Source of the DNA: Cyrtodaria siliqua
Lineage: Eukaryota; Mollusca; Bivalvia; Adapedonta; Hiatellidae
Assembly: GCA_037043455.1 (NCBI GenBank)
Contig: JAWPHD010005556.1
Coordinates: forward strand, 96,921-160,920
DNA length: 64,000 nucleotides
Reading direction: 5' to 3'
Shown: piece after piece, positions 22,975-34,791 of the stretch
Position numbering within the stretch: the first letter of the stretch is position 1
How the letters are laid out: each line of letters starts with the position of its first letter
Program-made: the position numbers and the translations under genes
Notes under the pieces: model-generated
Seen by the model: the letters and a program-made list of their open reading frames with translations, nothing else
Told to the model about the DNA's origin: nothing
The model's database searches: none

Positions 22975-25946
22975 TCATACTCCTTTATTACACAAACATT
23001 CATTCAATATATTTTGGAAGAACAAACATAGTGAAGGTTTTTGGTAAAAAAAAGGCATATAAATTATACTCAAGAGAAAGAAATATTTGTGTAATGGAAA
23101 AACATAATTGAAAAAAGCTAATGTAGAAAATGGAAGGTAAATGAGATATATTGCAGCAAGTGTCAATTGAATAGAGTCATAATGTTATGGTTCAGCAAAG
23201 ATTTTCTCATATCGGACCCATATTTTATAAAAAATATGTATCTTTTGAATTTGTATAGGCAATGTATTTATCAGTTTTATAAACTGATTTTAAATAGTAA
23301 ATACAATTTGTAGAGGATGGTGCAGAATTATTTAGTTTTTGAAAGAATATATGATATTTTCTTATTTAGTATAATATCGGAGTCTAACCAGTTGGTTACA
23401 GTCTCAGTGCATTTGCTATTTATAAAAGTAGACAAGTTTGACCAAAACATTTTGAAGCTGTCATACAAGAGGTGTTTAATTGTTTTTACCTACAGTTTTA
23501 TTACAAAAAGCACACATATCTGAATCAGCAATGTTAATTTTGTTAAGTACATGGTTGGTACCTAGGATCCTAGGGTTGATCCTGTATTGGAACCATTGGA
23601 ATCTTACATCTTGATTTATTTTAAATGTTGAAGTAAATATTTATGCCAATTCAGGTGTCTACCATTAAGTTCTTTGTTCGACTTTGTTGCCGCTGAGGGG
23701 ATTATATTTTTTTTATTAGCATCGCATCATAGATTGATCTGCTTCCTTTAATGTCTTTTAAAATAATCGATAGATAAAATGGAATTATAAGGTTTGTGCC
23801 CTTGCTTAAAGACGGGGGGAATTTATGTGAAACCTTTTAACTGATGCTATACCCCTTCGTACTCTAAAAAAACGAATTTTATCCCATACGTTTCTTTAAA
23901 GATAATAAATTGCCGTTATTATCGATCAGGTCATTGATGGAAATAACTCCTTTTGAGAACCAGTGGTTGAAAAATATTGTTGATCCTCCGACCTTTATAT
24001 CTTCATTGCACCATAAAGGAACACCATGAAACTGATACCATGAGGTTGGTGGAATGTTACGTAGATAATATTCATAACTTTCAAAGAAATCTTTCCAGAA
24101 AGGATTAGCCAATGTGTTTAGTTGTTTATCTATATAATTTATGCCAAAGCAAGTGATTTGCTTCATCCATGGGTACATTTCTTGCACAACGCAAGCATTA
24201 ATAATTGCATTTTTTAGAAGCCGTCTTATCCAGGTTATTTTCAAGGATTTAAAAAAGCATTCAATACCGATCGTTCTTAAACCGTCTAAATTTTGTCGAT
24301 ATATAACTTGACGTTTAACTTTGTAGTTTTTACCACTCCACAGGAAGTTAAAGATTAATGTTTTTAGTTCATTTATTACATGTTGGTGGTGATTGGGTAA
24401 TGCTGAAATTAGATGAGTTATTTTTGAAAATGCTAGGCTCTTTATAACTGTAATTTTACCAATTGGTGAGCGAATCCTCTTTGACCAACTAATCTAAAGT
24501 TTCTTTATCTCTTCAATTTTATTTTCATAATTTATTGTACATTATTATTTGGTCTAGGTCCACCGAAAATTTGATACCTAATAGAGTGAAGGAGTCATGT
24601 TCTCAGCACAGTTCAAATTCTCAGCATATTTTAAGGTTACATCGTTTTCTGCAACCTATCCAAATGACTTTAGTGTTTTGTCCAAATTTATATTAAGGCC
24701 GGAGACTCCCGCATAGACTTTTAAGGTTTTAAGAGTGTGTCTTAGAGATCTTTCAGAACCATCCAGTATTAATGTAGTGTCGTCTGCACATTGTGAAATT
24801 ATAATTTCTTTGGAGCCTATTTTTAAACCGTTAATATTTATATTATTCCTTATCAAGATAGCCAATATTTCTACACACAGAATGAATATATAGGGAGACA
24901 ATGGGTCGCCCTGACGACAACCTCGATGAATAGTGAACCTCTCTGAGAGGTGGCAATTCATTATTACACAATAATTTATATTGGTGTAAAACACCTTTAT
25001 CCATCTTTTAAAGCCAGGGCCAAAATTATAGAATTCCTGAACTTGGAAAATAAACTCCCACGCGAGTGAGTCAAAAGCTTTTTTAAAGTCAATTAGAAGG
25101 AGTTGTATTTATCAGCATAAAACATAATATCATATACTAATCTAGTATTTTCACTCATATACCGCCCAGCTAAGAGACCAGTCCGACCTTTATGAATTAA
25201 AGATTGTAAAACAAGCTTTAATCTTCTAGCTATACATGCAGATGCTAACTTATAAGACACATTGGACGCCAATTCATTAGATATAATTTATCTTTATCTC
25301 CTTTTGGGATGCATGTGATTACACCCTGAGCAATAGACAACTGCCCCTTGGTAAACCCGTAGGATAAAGTGTCCGACATCTGACCAGAAGAATTTATAGA
25401 ACTCTACTGTAAAGCCAGAATTTCCTGGGCTCTTGTCACTAGGCATTTGTTTCAAACTTTGTAGCATCTCCTCATATGTAATATGTGATTCGAGTGTTTG
25501 TTTAGTGTCATCGTCCAACATCGGAATTTTACATTTTGAAAAGAGATCGTTTAAATCTACTGCTTCGGTCGAATGTTTGGTTCATTGTTTCGTTTCTTAT
25601 ACCATGTTGGGATTTAATAATAATATTGCCTTTGGACATTAAACTTGACATACCTTTTGAAGAGATTTTTTTTCTCTAAATAACAAAACTATTTTGATAT
25701 TTTTTCCACCTCTTGAATCCATTTTGTTTTTGATCTTTTTCTAATACCCTGCAACATTTTCACTCTATTTTTATAAAGTTCATTTCTTTTACTTTCAAGT
25801 AAGGTATGATTAGTATTGCTGTCTTTTGAATCTATGTCTGCAATAAGGTTTTGCTCACGTTTGTCTTGTGTGTGTTCTTTAAATGTGAAGAGTTTGATAT
25901 ATTATTTCCATTAAAAGCAAATCGAAAAAATGTTGGTCATTTATAT

Positions 25947-26577
25947 GTAATAGATAGAGTCTGGTCTCCGCGAGTTGGCTTATTTAAACACCGAGATGGG
26001 CGTAGCCCATCGAGGTGTTTAAATAACCAACGAGCTGAGACAGACTCTATCCTTTTTGTAGCATGGTGTACTTAGTAACACTGTGACGTCATAGTGACCG
26101 TACTCTAAATTCCAATATCCGGTAGTTGTAGTACGGCATAGCCACGCCCCTTTAGTTACCCTAAATTAAACGATTTAATGCTCTGCATTCATCAAAGGAA
26201 ATGTCTCCGACCATGCTACAATTAAGATTGTAGCATGGTCGGTGACATTTCCTTTGATGAATGCAGAGCATTAAAATGTCTCCGACCATGCTACAATTAA
26301 GATTGTAGCATGGTCGGTGACATTTCCTTTGATAAATGCAGAGCATTAAATCGTTTAATTTAGGTTAACTAAAGGGGCATGGCTTTACCGTACTACAACT
26401 ACCGGATATTGGAATTTAGAGTACGGTCACTATGACGTCACAGGGTTACTCAGTACACCATGCTACAAAAAAGATAGAGTCTGTCTCAGCTAGTTGGTTA
26501 TTTAAACACCTCGATGGGCTACGCCCATCTCGGTGTTTAAATAAGCCAACTCGCTGAGACCAGACTCTATCTATTAC
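25947..26577. mobile_element. 631-bp foldback inserted in the LINE
   Basis: The ends read GTAATAGATAGAGTCTGG and its complement. Each arm has an outer hairpin (TTTAAACACCGAGATGGGCG against its complement at about 25985-26025 and 26500-26540), then a shared segment with TGACGTCA (26084, 26433). The centre (26175-26346) holds two tandem hairpins around CCGACCATGCTACAATTAAG. The element separates LINE endonuclease and reverse transcriptase segments. No clear target duplication was resolved. Confidence 0.8.
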
Positions 26578-26767
26578 TTAGATCCTTATTGGAAGCATAA
26601 CTTTTATCAGGGTATTTTGAATATTGTTGTTTAGTTTGTTTAATAATTTCCTTAATTTCATTACATATTTTTCATCTTTAACAAGAGAATTATTCATTTT
26701 CCAATAAGAATGACCTTTAACAAATTTGCCATATTCAAATGATAGTTTAACCAGACTATGATCTGTT

Positions 26768-27085
26768 TTGAGAGCTTGCGTGGCGCAGTCGGTAGCGCGG
26801 CGGATTGTAACCGGAGGCCCCGGGTTCAATCCTCCGTGGTGCCACTGAGTTCCGTCGGTGTGTTCTTGGGTAAGACACTTTCCCTTAGCCCCGTCCGTCG
26901 GATGGGGACGTAAACCGGGCGGTCCCGTGTATCGGTCTATCCTCCGAGCACGTTAAAGAACCATAGGAATCTATTCGATAATAAAAGTAGGGCAGGTTCC
27001 TGGATTCCTATTTAGCCTTCCCCTCTCTCTGGGGCGGCTCTAAATAATCTATACTGTGTTGATGAGCCGTTAAACAACATTCAAT
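26768..27085 (+). repeat. tRNA-derived SINE inserted in the LINE, 11-bp duplication
   Basis: TATGATCTGTT flanks it at 26757-26767 and 27086-27096. Removing the SINE rejoins the LINE protein at its TDH motif. Head: TGGCGCAGTCGGTAGCGC (A box), CCGGGTTCAATCC (B box). Central TTCTTGGGTAAGACACTTTC is a widely shared SINE core; tail GCCGTTAAACAACATTCAAT. Confidence 0.92.
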
Positions 27086-27470
27086 TATGATCTGTTCTAT
27101 ATCCCGGTAAAATAATTGTATCATCAATATCGGTAATTATTTGTTCAGAGTTCTTTTTAAACCAGGTAAATAGTCTGTCTTCCAGGTGTTGATTTCGCCA
27201 ACAGTCTATTAGATTAAGTTCGCTTATAATATTTAGAACTTCATCTCTCGCTTTTGGATTATTAATGTTTACGTAATCTTGGCAGTCCATATCTGGATTT
27301 AAAATCATATTAAAATCTCCAGCTATTATGGTAAGGCAATCTGTGCCTACAATATCATTATTTAAATCCTTATAGATATTCGGGTCGTCTTTATTTGGAC
27401 CGCAGATATTTATCAATCTCATTCTTTTTTCGTAAATTGTTTTATTATATACTTTCTAGTGAAATGGTAG

Positions 27471-27660
27471 ATTTTATGATTAAAATAAAACCTTATATTT
27501 TCATTGTTTATATATCACATATTTTCACTCAAATTGACGTCATGCAACTGTTGATGTTGTTTACGTTGTTGGCGCATTATGTTTTTTTCTAGATAGATTT
27601 CCAGGTTGTGAGTAGTTCTATATCAATATCTATAAGAAATAGAATATTTGTTGCTTTGTC
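27471..27660. promoter_or_regulatory. CRE-containing block beside a hairpin
   Basis: AT-rich, with one full TGACGTCA (27535-27542) followed by TGCAACTGTTG, closely matching TGACGTCATGCATCTGTT at 33733. Part of the bipartite hairpin + CRE pattern. Whether it binds ATF/CREB proteins is unknown. Confidence 0.4.
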
Positions 27661-27816
27661 GTGAATATAGGATTTATTTTCATCTCGAAGTGAGAAAACT
27701 AATATATTTTCACTCGTGCTAAAGCACTCTTGAAAATATAAATTTTCACTCGTGCTAAAGCACTCTTGAACATATAAGTTTTCTCACTTCTCGATGAAAC
27801 TAAATCCAATATTTAC
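27661..27816. repeat. long hairpin with CACTCG loop
   Basis: Arms GTGAATATAGGATTTA ... GAAGTGAGAAAAC and complement surround a centre in which TTTTCACTCGTGCTAAAGC-ACTCTTGAA is tandemly repeated twice. Confidence 0.8.
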
Positions 27817-27819
27817 TCA

Positions 27820-28345
27820 AATCAAACAAATGTCCTCTATATATCTAGCCAATTTCGAATGTAATTTTGGACTATTTTTTGATAATGACCATCTTGGATG
27901 TCGCGTTGATTTAATTTGTATTGAAAGACCAATCATGTTACGTGTGACCTAACTTGTCAGAGCGGTTTCTGAGGAGAAGTTGTTTAAAGCAAAACTTTTT
28001 CGTTTTAGATTTCCCCTTATAAATCTGTATAATACATATTTGATTGCTGGGGGCGGTGCCATTTTTGTGCCCGGTCTGTACAAAGTTGATAGTCCAATAC
28101 CATATCTGATTGAAAAAGGTCGATGTTCAGCTATACATTGAGAAGATTTTCAAGTGTATAAGGTTTTGGCCTTTGTTTAGTAATGGCTCTCAACTTCGAA
28201 GTCTTGTTGACCTAATTGTGTAGCTTTGAAAAAGGCGTTAATCTAAGAATTATCCATTGTACAATTTTGTCAAAATTGGGAAAGCGGTTTCAGAGAAAAC
28301 CTAGTTTGTATAAATGGTTACCGGACGGACGATGAACAAATCACC
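27820..28345 (+). repeat. AGAGGCCC-family fragment, plus copy
   Basis: Matches the distal half of the long copy at 57181-58908: CCATCTTGGATGTCGCG, AGCGGTTTCTGAGGAGAAG, and a TTACCGGACGGACGATGAAC-type end. It is truncated at the 5' side. Confidence 0.55.
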
Positions 28346-28833
28346 ATAACATACAACCTACAAGACTTTAGAGCTGTTTGCAATGATATCTCCTAAGAAA
28401 CCGCATAGTAGATTTAAATGAAATTATTTGGTCACATCATTTCTTAGGTCAGACGTATTTTTGTTGCTACTGAACGCACCATCAAACATTATAAAGACCT
28501 CTATATGCTTATAGCCTACATCATATATATCTATTACACATTTCCTTAATATTTCCTTTTCTCATGATTTTACTCAGATATTTGCTCACTCGATAGTTCT
28601 AGTAGTGTTTTTTTAACAGTAGTCTTCTTGGTTAACTTGTTTCATTGGTTTCAACCAGTTTTAAGCAACCTGTCATCGTGAATATGAATGGGGGACACAA
28701 ACAAATGAGAAAAGAAGCTATGCAGAATTAATAAATGTATTACAATTATTCTGAATAGTTTTACATAATAATTTCTTTTTATATACAGATTGATTACTGA
28801 TTGTTTTAAATAATACTAATGTATAAATAATGC
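28346..28833. other. intergenic; 3' flank of Gene A
   Basis: AT-rich. No canonical AATAAA/ATTAAA was found on the minus strand in the first 150 bp after the Gene A stop, so the 3' end is not located. Confidence 0.4.
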
Positions 28834-29750
28834 CTACAGATCCCAAACAATTTTTGTAAACTGGAACTTCTTCTTTGGGGTTTCTGCAAAAATAGGCACA
28901 TCGTGTGATGCTGGTCGCTTTCTATTTATTGCTCTGATATCCGCATCTCTTGGGAATTGCACTCGATAGCTGTCTTGCGATGAGTGCGCTATTCTGCTCA
29001 CCTCATTCCGTGGCACTAGGCGAATCTTCTTTGGTGTTTCTACACAGATTTGCTCCTCATGTGGTGCTGGTCGTTTTCTGTTTACTACCCTGATGTCCTC
29101 ATCTTTTGGGAATGGCATCCGACAGTTACCTTGCGATGAGTGTGCTAGTGTGCCCTCTCCTTTATTTAGTAACTGTACCCGGCATTTCTCTTGCGATGAG
29201 TGTGCTAGTCTGCCCTCTTCTTTCTGTGGGAACTTTACTTGAATGAGTCCTTTAACTGAATTGCTCGGTTCTTTCGCGGACGTCTGGAATTTATTTTCTA
29301 CTGGCGCCACTAACTCTCGATCTTTCATTGACACCCTGCACCTTTCCTGTAGGTCTACTTGCATGACCTCCTTTATTGAATGGCCCACCTCTTTCGTGGA
29401 TGGCTGGCATTTCTCTTGTACTTTTGCCACTAACTCTCGATATTTTATTGGTGCCTTGCACCTTTCCTGTAGGTCTCCTTGAACGACCTCTTTTACTGAG
29501 TTGATCACCTTTTTCTTAGGTGTCAGGCATTTCTCTTGTAATTTTGCCACATAGTCTTGATCTTTAACTGGTATGATATCCTCCTTCATTACACATGGCG
29601 ATGCACTCTTCCCCCACTCTGCCGTCCACAAGCGCTCGTATTTCTCGCGCAGTGAGACCCACTGACAAAGAGTTTCCAGGGAGGTACATAATTGTTCACA
29701 AAGCTGTAGGGACTCATGGAACGGGAGGGACTTCAGTGATGGAATGTAAC
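28834..29750 (-). CDS. Gene A exon 3 (terminal), unknown Cys-rich repeat protein
   Basis: Acceptor TTCATTGCAG ends at 29751; the exon is open for 917 bp to a TAG at 28834-28836. It joins exon 2 with matching phase (G + GT = Gly). Start of exon: YIPSLKSLPFHESLQLCEQ, then CTSLETLCQWVSLREKYERL, a helical Cys-containing segment. Next come three imperfect repeats of about 40 aa built on QEKC / QERC and VKEV, then AHSSQ repeats. Two basic blocks follow (NRKRPAPHEE...TPKK and NRKRPASHD...TPKKK), which look like nuclear localisation or CDK-type sites. No family is recognised; nuclear function is inferred only from the basic motifs. Confidence 0.75.
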
Positions 29751-29997
29751 CTGCAATGAATTAAAAAACCAGGTCACGGTGATGCAGTATACAACTACCG
29801 GTTTTATTCAGTATATTCAGCAAGGATAGATATATATTATGTAACCACGAAATAGTTAAGTACTATTAAATGTATTAATTGAAGGTGTTAAAATCAGAGG
29901 GTAAAACAATACAACTCGGCCATCATATTTACAAACATTCGTACCAAGTTGTAAAGTTATACTCCGTAAACAGGCTGAAATTCGTTAAATTATCCAT

Positions 29998-30212
29998 ATT
30001 AAGGCTAACCCTTAACTCGCTAACTACGACTATAATAGCCTTTGTCCGTTGTAAATCCAGATCAGCCTGCGAGTAACCCGCAGGCTGATCAGGGTTTACA
30101 ATGTCCGGCTGCTGATCAGTCCTTTCTGCCAAAACACACCTTTGTCACATAAATGGAATGGTCTTAATTAAAAGGAAGAACAGTCCATTATATATATATG
30201 TAGCGGGTTAAG
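29998..30212 (+). mobile_element. hairpin MITE (AGCGGGTTA ends), copy 1
   Basis: Ends CTAACCCTTAACTCGC and GTAGCGGGTTAAG; centre CAGATCAGCCTGCGAGTAAC with its complement, forming a tight hairpin (about 30055-30105). Same components as 34792-35000 in the opposite orientation. Confidence 0.7.
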
Positions 30213-30689
30213 TATGTGCTATGTTGGTTTTGCTTTTGATCGAACTCGTCCATGATCTTATTGAAAAAAACTTCGAAATAAATTTGGTAAGAATCCAATT
30301 TTATTCCTTAAGTTACTGAATAAACAAATGATTGATTATGCACAGTGTCAAAATAATTTAACATCTTCATTGGCATATTCTTAGTAGGTTGATAAAATTG
30401 AGACAGCGTTTAGTTAAATACGTGTGTAAACAAACTAAAATTCTTGTATCTGATATAATAATGGGGCATAGCTCTGTAACGCACGGGTTGCACATGCTCA
30501 TTGTCAAAATAATCCAGCATCCTTATGCTACAAATATTCTCACCAAATTTGGTAAAATTAAGAAAGCAGTTATTAAAATGAGGGTATGAACATTAACATT
30601 CGCTTTTTTACGTAATCAAGTGCAATAACGGTGTTAACACATGCGTCAAATGTGTCAAAGATATATTAAACATTTCACTGTAATTGACA

Positions 30690-32060
30690 AATGCCCCCGA
30701 CGTGACCTTTGACATCTAAGTATGACATTGACTTTGGAGTCACGGACCTGGATTTTGTGCGCGACATGTCATCTGGATGTGGTGAGCACTTGTGCCAAGT
30801 TATTTGAAAATCCGTCCAGGAATGCCAGAGTTATTGACCGACACAATTTGACACTTGACCCCTAAGTTTGACCTTGACCTTAGAGCCACTGACCTAAATT
30901 TTGTGCACGAAATATCGTCTTGTTGCGGTGAGCACTTGTGCCAAGTTATTTGAAAATCCGTCCAGGAATGCCAGAGTTATTGACTGGACACGATTTGACA
31001 TTTGATCTCTAAGTTTGACATTGACCTTGAGCGACATGTCGTCTTGTTGTGGTGAGCACTTGTGCCAAGTTATTTGAAAATCCGTTCAGGCATGCAAAAT
31101 GTATTGACCGGAATCGATTTGACCTTTGAGTGTGACCTTGACCTTGGGGCCACAAACCAGGATTTTGTGAGCGACACATCGTCTTGCTGTGGTGAGCACT
31201 TGTGCCAAGTTATTTGAAAATCCGTCCAGGAATGCCAGAGTTATTGCCCGGACACGATTTGACCTTTGACCTCTGAGTGTGACCTTGACCTTGGAGCCAC
31301 GTACCTCGATGCGCGACACGTTGTCTTGCTGTGTTGAGCACTTGTGCCAAGTTATTTGAAAATCCGTCCAGGAATGTCAAAGTTATTGCTCGGAAACGAT
31401 TAGACATTTGACCTCTAAGTGTGACCTTGACCTTTGAGCCACGGACCTGGATTTGTGCGCGACATGTTGTCTTGTTGTGATAAGCGCTTGTGCCAAGTTA
31501 TTTGAAAATCTGTCCATGAATGTCAGAGTTATTACCGGACACGATTTGACATTTGACCTCTAAGTGTGACCCTGACCTTGGAGCCACGGACCTGGATTTT
31601 TTGCGCGACATGTCGTCTTGTTGTGGTGAGCATTTGTTTCAAGTTATTTGAAAATCCGTCCTGGAATGCCAGAGTTATTGCCCGGACACGATTAGACATT
31701 TGACCTCTAAGTGTGACCTTGACCTTTGAGCCTTGGACCTGGATTTGTGCGCGACATGTTGTCTTGTTGTGATAAGCGCTTGTGCCAAGTTATTTGAAAA
31801 TCTGTCCATGAATGTCAGAGTTATTAACAGGACATGAAAGCACTTCATTTTGACCTTTGACCTCTAAGTGTGACCTTGTCCTTGGAGTTACAGACCTGGA
31901 TTTTGTGCGCGACATGTCGTCTTGTTGTGGTGATCAATTGTGCTAAGTTATTTGAGCATCCGTCCATTATTTCAGAGTTATTAACCGGACACGATTGTAC
32001 GGACGAACGAACGAACGAACGGACTGACGGACGGACAGTGCGACTACTATATGCCACCCT
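30690..32060 (+). repeat. expanded DR1-motif element: nine ~143-bp units
   Basis: Begins AATGCCCCCGACGTGACC and ends GTACGGACGAACGAACG ... GTGCGACTACTATATGCC, the same ends as the two-unit copy at 10664. Each unit runs TGACCTTTGACCTCTAAG, TGTGACCTTGACCTTGG, CACGGACCTGGATTTTG, GCGACATGTCGTCTTG, GTGAGCACTTGTGCCAAG, TTATTTGAAAATCCGTCC, CCAGAGTTATT. About nine units with small deletions are seen (one at about 31023 is shortened). Confidence 0.85.
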
Positions 32061-32390
32061 GCCAACTGTGGTGAACTCGAGAACAATAAATTGTTACGCG
32101 CGTAGACAAGGGTAAACTTCTTTTTTTTTGTTTTGTTAACATAATCAAGGAAAATTACTCTGTTATATTTGCACATTGTCGAACTTATTAAAATCGAACT
32201 TTCATATCAATAAAATCTGTTAACATGCTGAACAAGCTTAAGTTTGGTAAACAATCTGACTGAAAATTGCTTATAATATAATTTATCATGCAGATATGCA
32301 CTTTTCTGCCTAATAAAGGGGTGACCTATTAAATTTTGCTTTAGACTTTAGTAGGCAATGACCAATAGAGCAAATCAATGCGGAATCCCT
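32061..32390. other. intronic, no feature recognised
   Basis: AT-rich sequence between the satellite element and the next foldback. Confidence 0.4.
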
Positions 32391-33960
32391 CGACGTTTAT
32401 TGTACGTTATCTGACGTCATGCACGTAACGTTGCCTGACGTCATAAAACAAACAAAAAAAAAACAACATGGTGGCGCGTCCTCGATAAGCGTAACATTCT
32501 GAGAAATAGGTAATAATAGTAATTCATACAAAAAATGTGGATAATCTACATGATAAATAGAATATTATGCCTGGTTGCAATTCTGATCCCGAGAGTGAGA
32601 TTTCCCTATCTCACATGGATCACTCATGATGGATTATTTTTCTCCCATTATGTGTTTAATTATTACCGGCACAACATGAATGACTTTGCAGATTTAACGC
32701 CAGAATAAGGCGATGTCGACGTAACGTCATGACGTCGTAAGTCACATGTCATGTAATGCCCCTGTCACACTATAGCGCGTTTCCACTGCGTTGGCACGGC
32801 GTTGTTTAATTTTCCAGAACGCCGTGAGATCGCAAGAAAAATCTGATATATTTCGTGAAGATGGAGATGTCACGGCGTCCTCACAGCGACCAAGGCGTTG
32901 CTACGGAGCTCCCATGGCGTTCTATCGCGTTCCTACGGAGTTCTTGTTGGCGATTGTCTGCGCTATCACAACGTGCACTGCGCTTTCACGGCGCTCACAC
33001 TGCGCTGACGGCGTGTTGAAGACGTTCGTTTGCACTACCTATAATTCATTTATACTATTTTGTTCGTTTTTGTCATGCAAACGCCGATGGACGCCGTAGA
33101 AGCGCCTTGGGAGCGCAATGATCGCCGTGACAGCTCCGTACAGTCGTTGTAAGAGCGCAGTAAAATAAATAACACTCCGTATAAGCGCCGTAGACGCGCC
33201 GTATAAGCGCGGTAGAGACGCAGTGACATCTCAGAGAACGCCGTACAATCTCAGTGCAAGCGCCACCGACAACCACAGCGTTCGCACTGCGACCTCTGTG
33301 CGCGCCCGCGGAGCTCCTGTGGCGTTGTAGGAGACCTTACTGCGCTGCTATGGAGACCTTACGGCGACCCCACTGCGCTCTTATCAGAACGCCGAGCGAC
33401 GGCGTTTGTTTTGTGCATGCTCAAAGTGCGCGCCGTCGCTTGGCGTTCTATGCGATCCCAATGCGTCTACTGGCGATGCCACTGCGTTGCTGCGGCGATG
33501 CTTGCGATCGCACTGCGCGCACCTCGGCGTTCTGCATTTTTCTTGGACGCCGTGGGATCGCCGTGAGAACGCGGCCCTAGTGTGACAGGGGTTTACGATT
33601 ATAAGAATCCCGAGGGTGAGATTTACCTATCTCACATGGATAAACTCATGTTGGATTATTTTTCTTGCATATCAATGACATTTTGTGCATCGACGTCACC
33701 AATAACTAACATTTTAATGTTTTTTAACACAATGACGTCATGCATCTGTTCACGTTATTGACGTCATTATTGTTGCGCGTGAATTTTATCTCGACCCTAG
33801 GGTGAGATGGAAATATCTAGCCCCGGTAAAATGAAGGATTTCCTTGTCCGGTATGCAAGAATATAAAAATCCATCATGAGTATCCATGTGAGATAGGGAA
33901 ATCTCACCCGAGGGTCAGAATTGTAACCAGGGACGAGGCTCGCGTGAGATAGTAAGAAAT
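32391..33960. mobile_element. composite foldback with CRE sites and internal insertion
   Basis: CCTGGTTGCAATTCTGATCC plus GAGTGAGATTTCCCTATC (32569-32620) is the inverse of 33862-33937. A third, direct copy of the GGGTGAGATTTACCTATC arm lies at 33604-33660. Full TGACGTCA sites occur at 32412, 32436, 33733 and 33759. A GC-rich element (32757-33592) is inserted. Boundaries are approximate. Confidence 0.6.
32757..33592. mobile_element. GC-rich element with CCCCTGTCACAC ends
   Basis: Inverted ends CCCCTGTCACACTA and TAGTGTGACAGGGG. The interior is far richer in GC than the surroundings and is made of degenerate words such as ACTGCGTTGGCACGGCG, CTACGGAG, GGCGTTCTATCGCG, in alternating orientations. 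Open frames on both strands (32791-33099, 33073-33276, 33254-33580) come from the composition and repeat structure. No target duplication was identified. Confidence 0.65.
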
Positions 33961-34562
33961 TACACATTGTTGTCTATGGGGATTTAGCATGGGCGTCTTA
34001 CATTTCTTATGTGAGGTATAATAAATCACTTTACTTTATGGTTATCAATAAAATAGTGGATTTCAGCAGTGAAATAAAAGTGATATTTCATACTTGTAAA
34101 TATAGTTTATATTTTCACTGCCGGAAAAAGTTGTTTTTTAAAAAAATAAGTTTTTTGATTTAAAATCATTTAGCTTTTTGAAAATTGATCAAGTATTTAA
34201 ACAAGTGTTGTCATTTGCAGAGAAAATGTCAGTTTGTCTTTTTCCTTCAGAAATTTAAAATGAATTATTGGATCTTAGTTTTTATAAGTATTTTAGAAGT
34301 TATGGTGAATTAAAAACGACAATGTTACCATATTATGGAAACAAACCATCAAATCAAATTTGGCGAAATTTCGATTCAACTTCTTGTCTTAAAACACTGA
34401 ATTTCTTTCATTACTTTTTTTACATACTTATGCGATACATCCATTTCGTTCTTTGTCGAACTCGTGTCCGGTTTAATTAAAACAATAGTTCAAATCACAT
34501 TTGGGTACATTTAAGGTATGGTACTGATGTTATCTCGGTGTCGAGAATGTACTGCTAACTAA

Positions 34563-34785
34563 CGGACAGCGACAAACGACTGGACTGACAACGACAAACG
34601 ACTGACAACGACAAACGACTGACAACGACAACGACAAACGACTGACAACGACAAACGACTGACAACGACAAACGACTGGACAAACGACTGACAACGACAA
34701 ACGACTGACAACGACAAACGACTGACAACGACAAACGACTGACAACGACAAACGACTGGACAAACGACTGACAACGACAAACGCG
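34563..34785 (+). repeat. short minisatellite, CGACAAACGACTGACAA-type unit
   Basis: About 12-14 copies of a 16-17 bp unit with occasional ACTGGACAAACGACTG variants and one internal duplication of a larger block. The open minus frames (34530-35000) are products of this repeat. Confidence 0.9.
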
Positions 34786-34791
34786 CTAATT

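Larger units (their letters stand above)
22975..27470 (-). pseudogene. L1/Tx1-like LINE ORF2, truncated and disrupted
   Basis: On the minus strand, in order: endonuclease C-terminal part 27422-27081 (INICGPNKDD, IIAGDFNMIL, YRTDHN), linker 26769-26578 (TDHSLVKLSFEYGK, YWKMNNSLV), reverse transcriptase fingers 25521-25294 (KSPGNSGFTVEFYKFFW), palm at about 25110-25060 (LLIDFKKAFDSLAWE), palm and thumb 24994-24656 (GCRQGDPLSPYIF, QCADDTTLILDGS, SGLNINLDKT), a downstream segment 24244-23879, and a Cys/His-like C-terminus near 23540-23460. The catalytic tyrosine-type YADD reads CADD. Frameshifts and stops occur throughout. The 5' end is truncated near 27470. A SINE and a foldback are inserted. 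The element is dead. Confidence 0.85.

Noticed and set aside
32791..33580. GC-rich open frames on both strands
   Set aside because: They fall in the GC-rich inverted-end element, are open on both strands, and show no domain.
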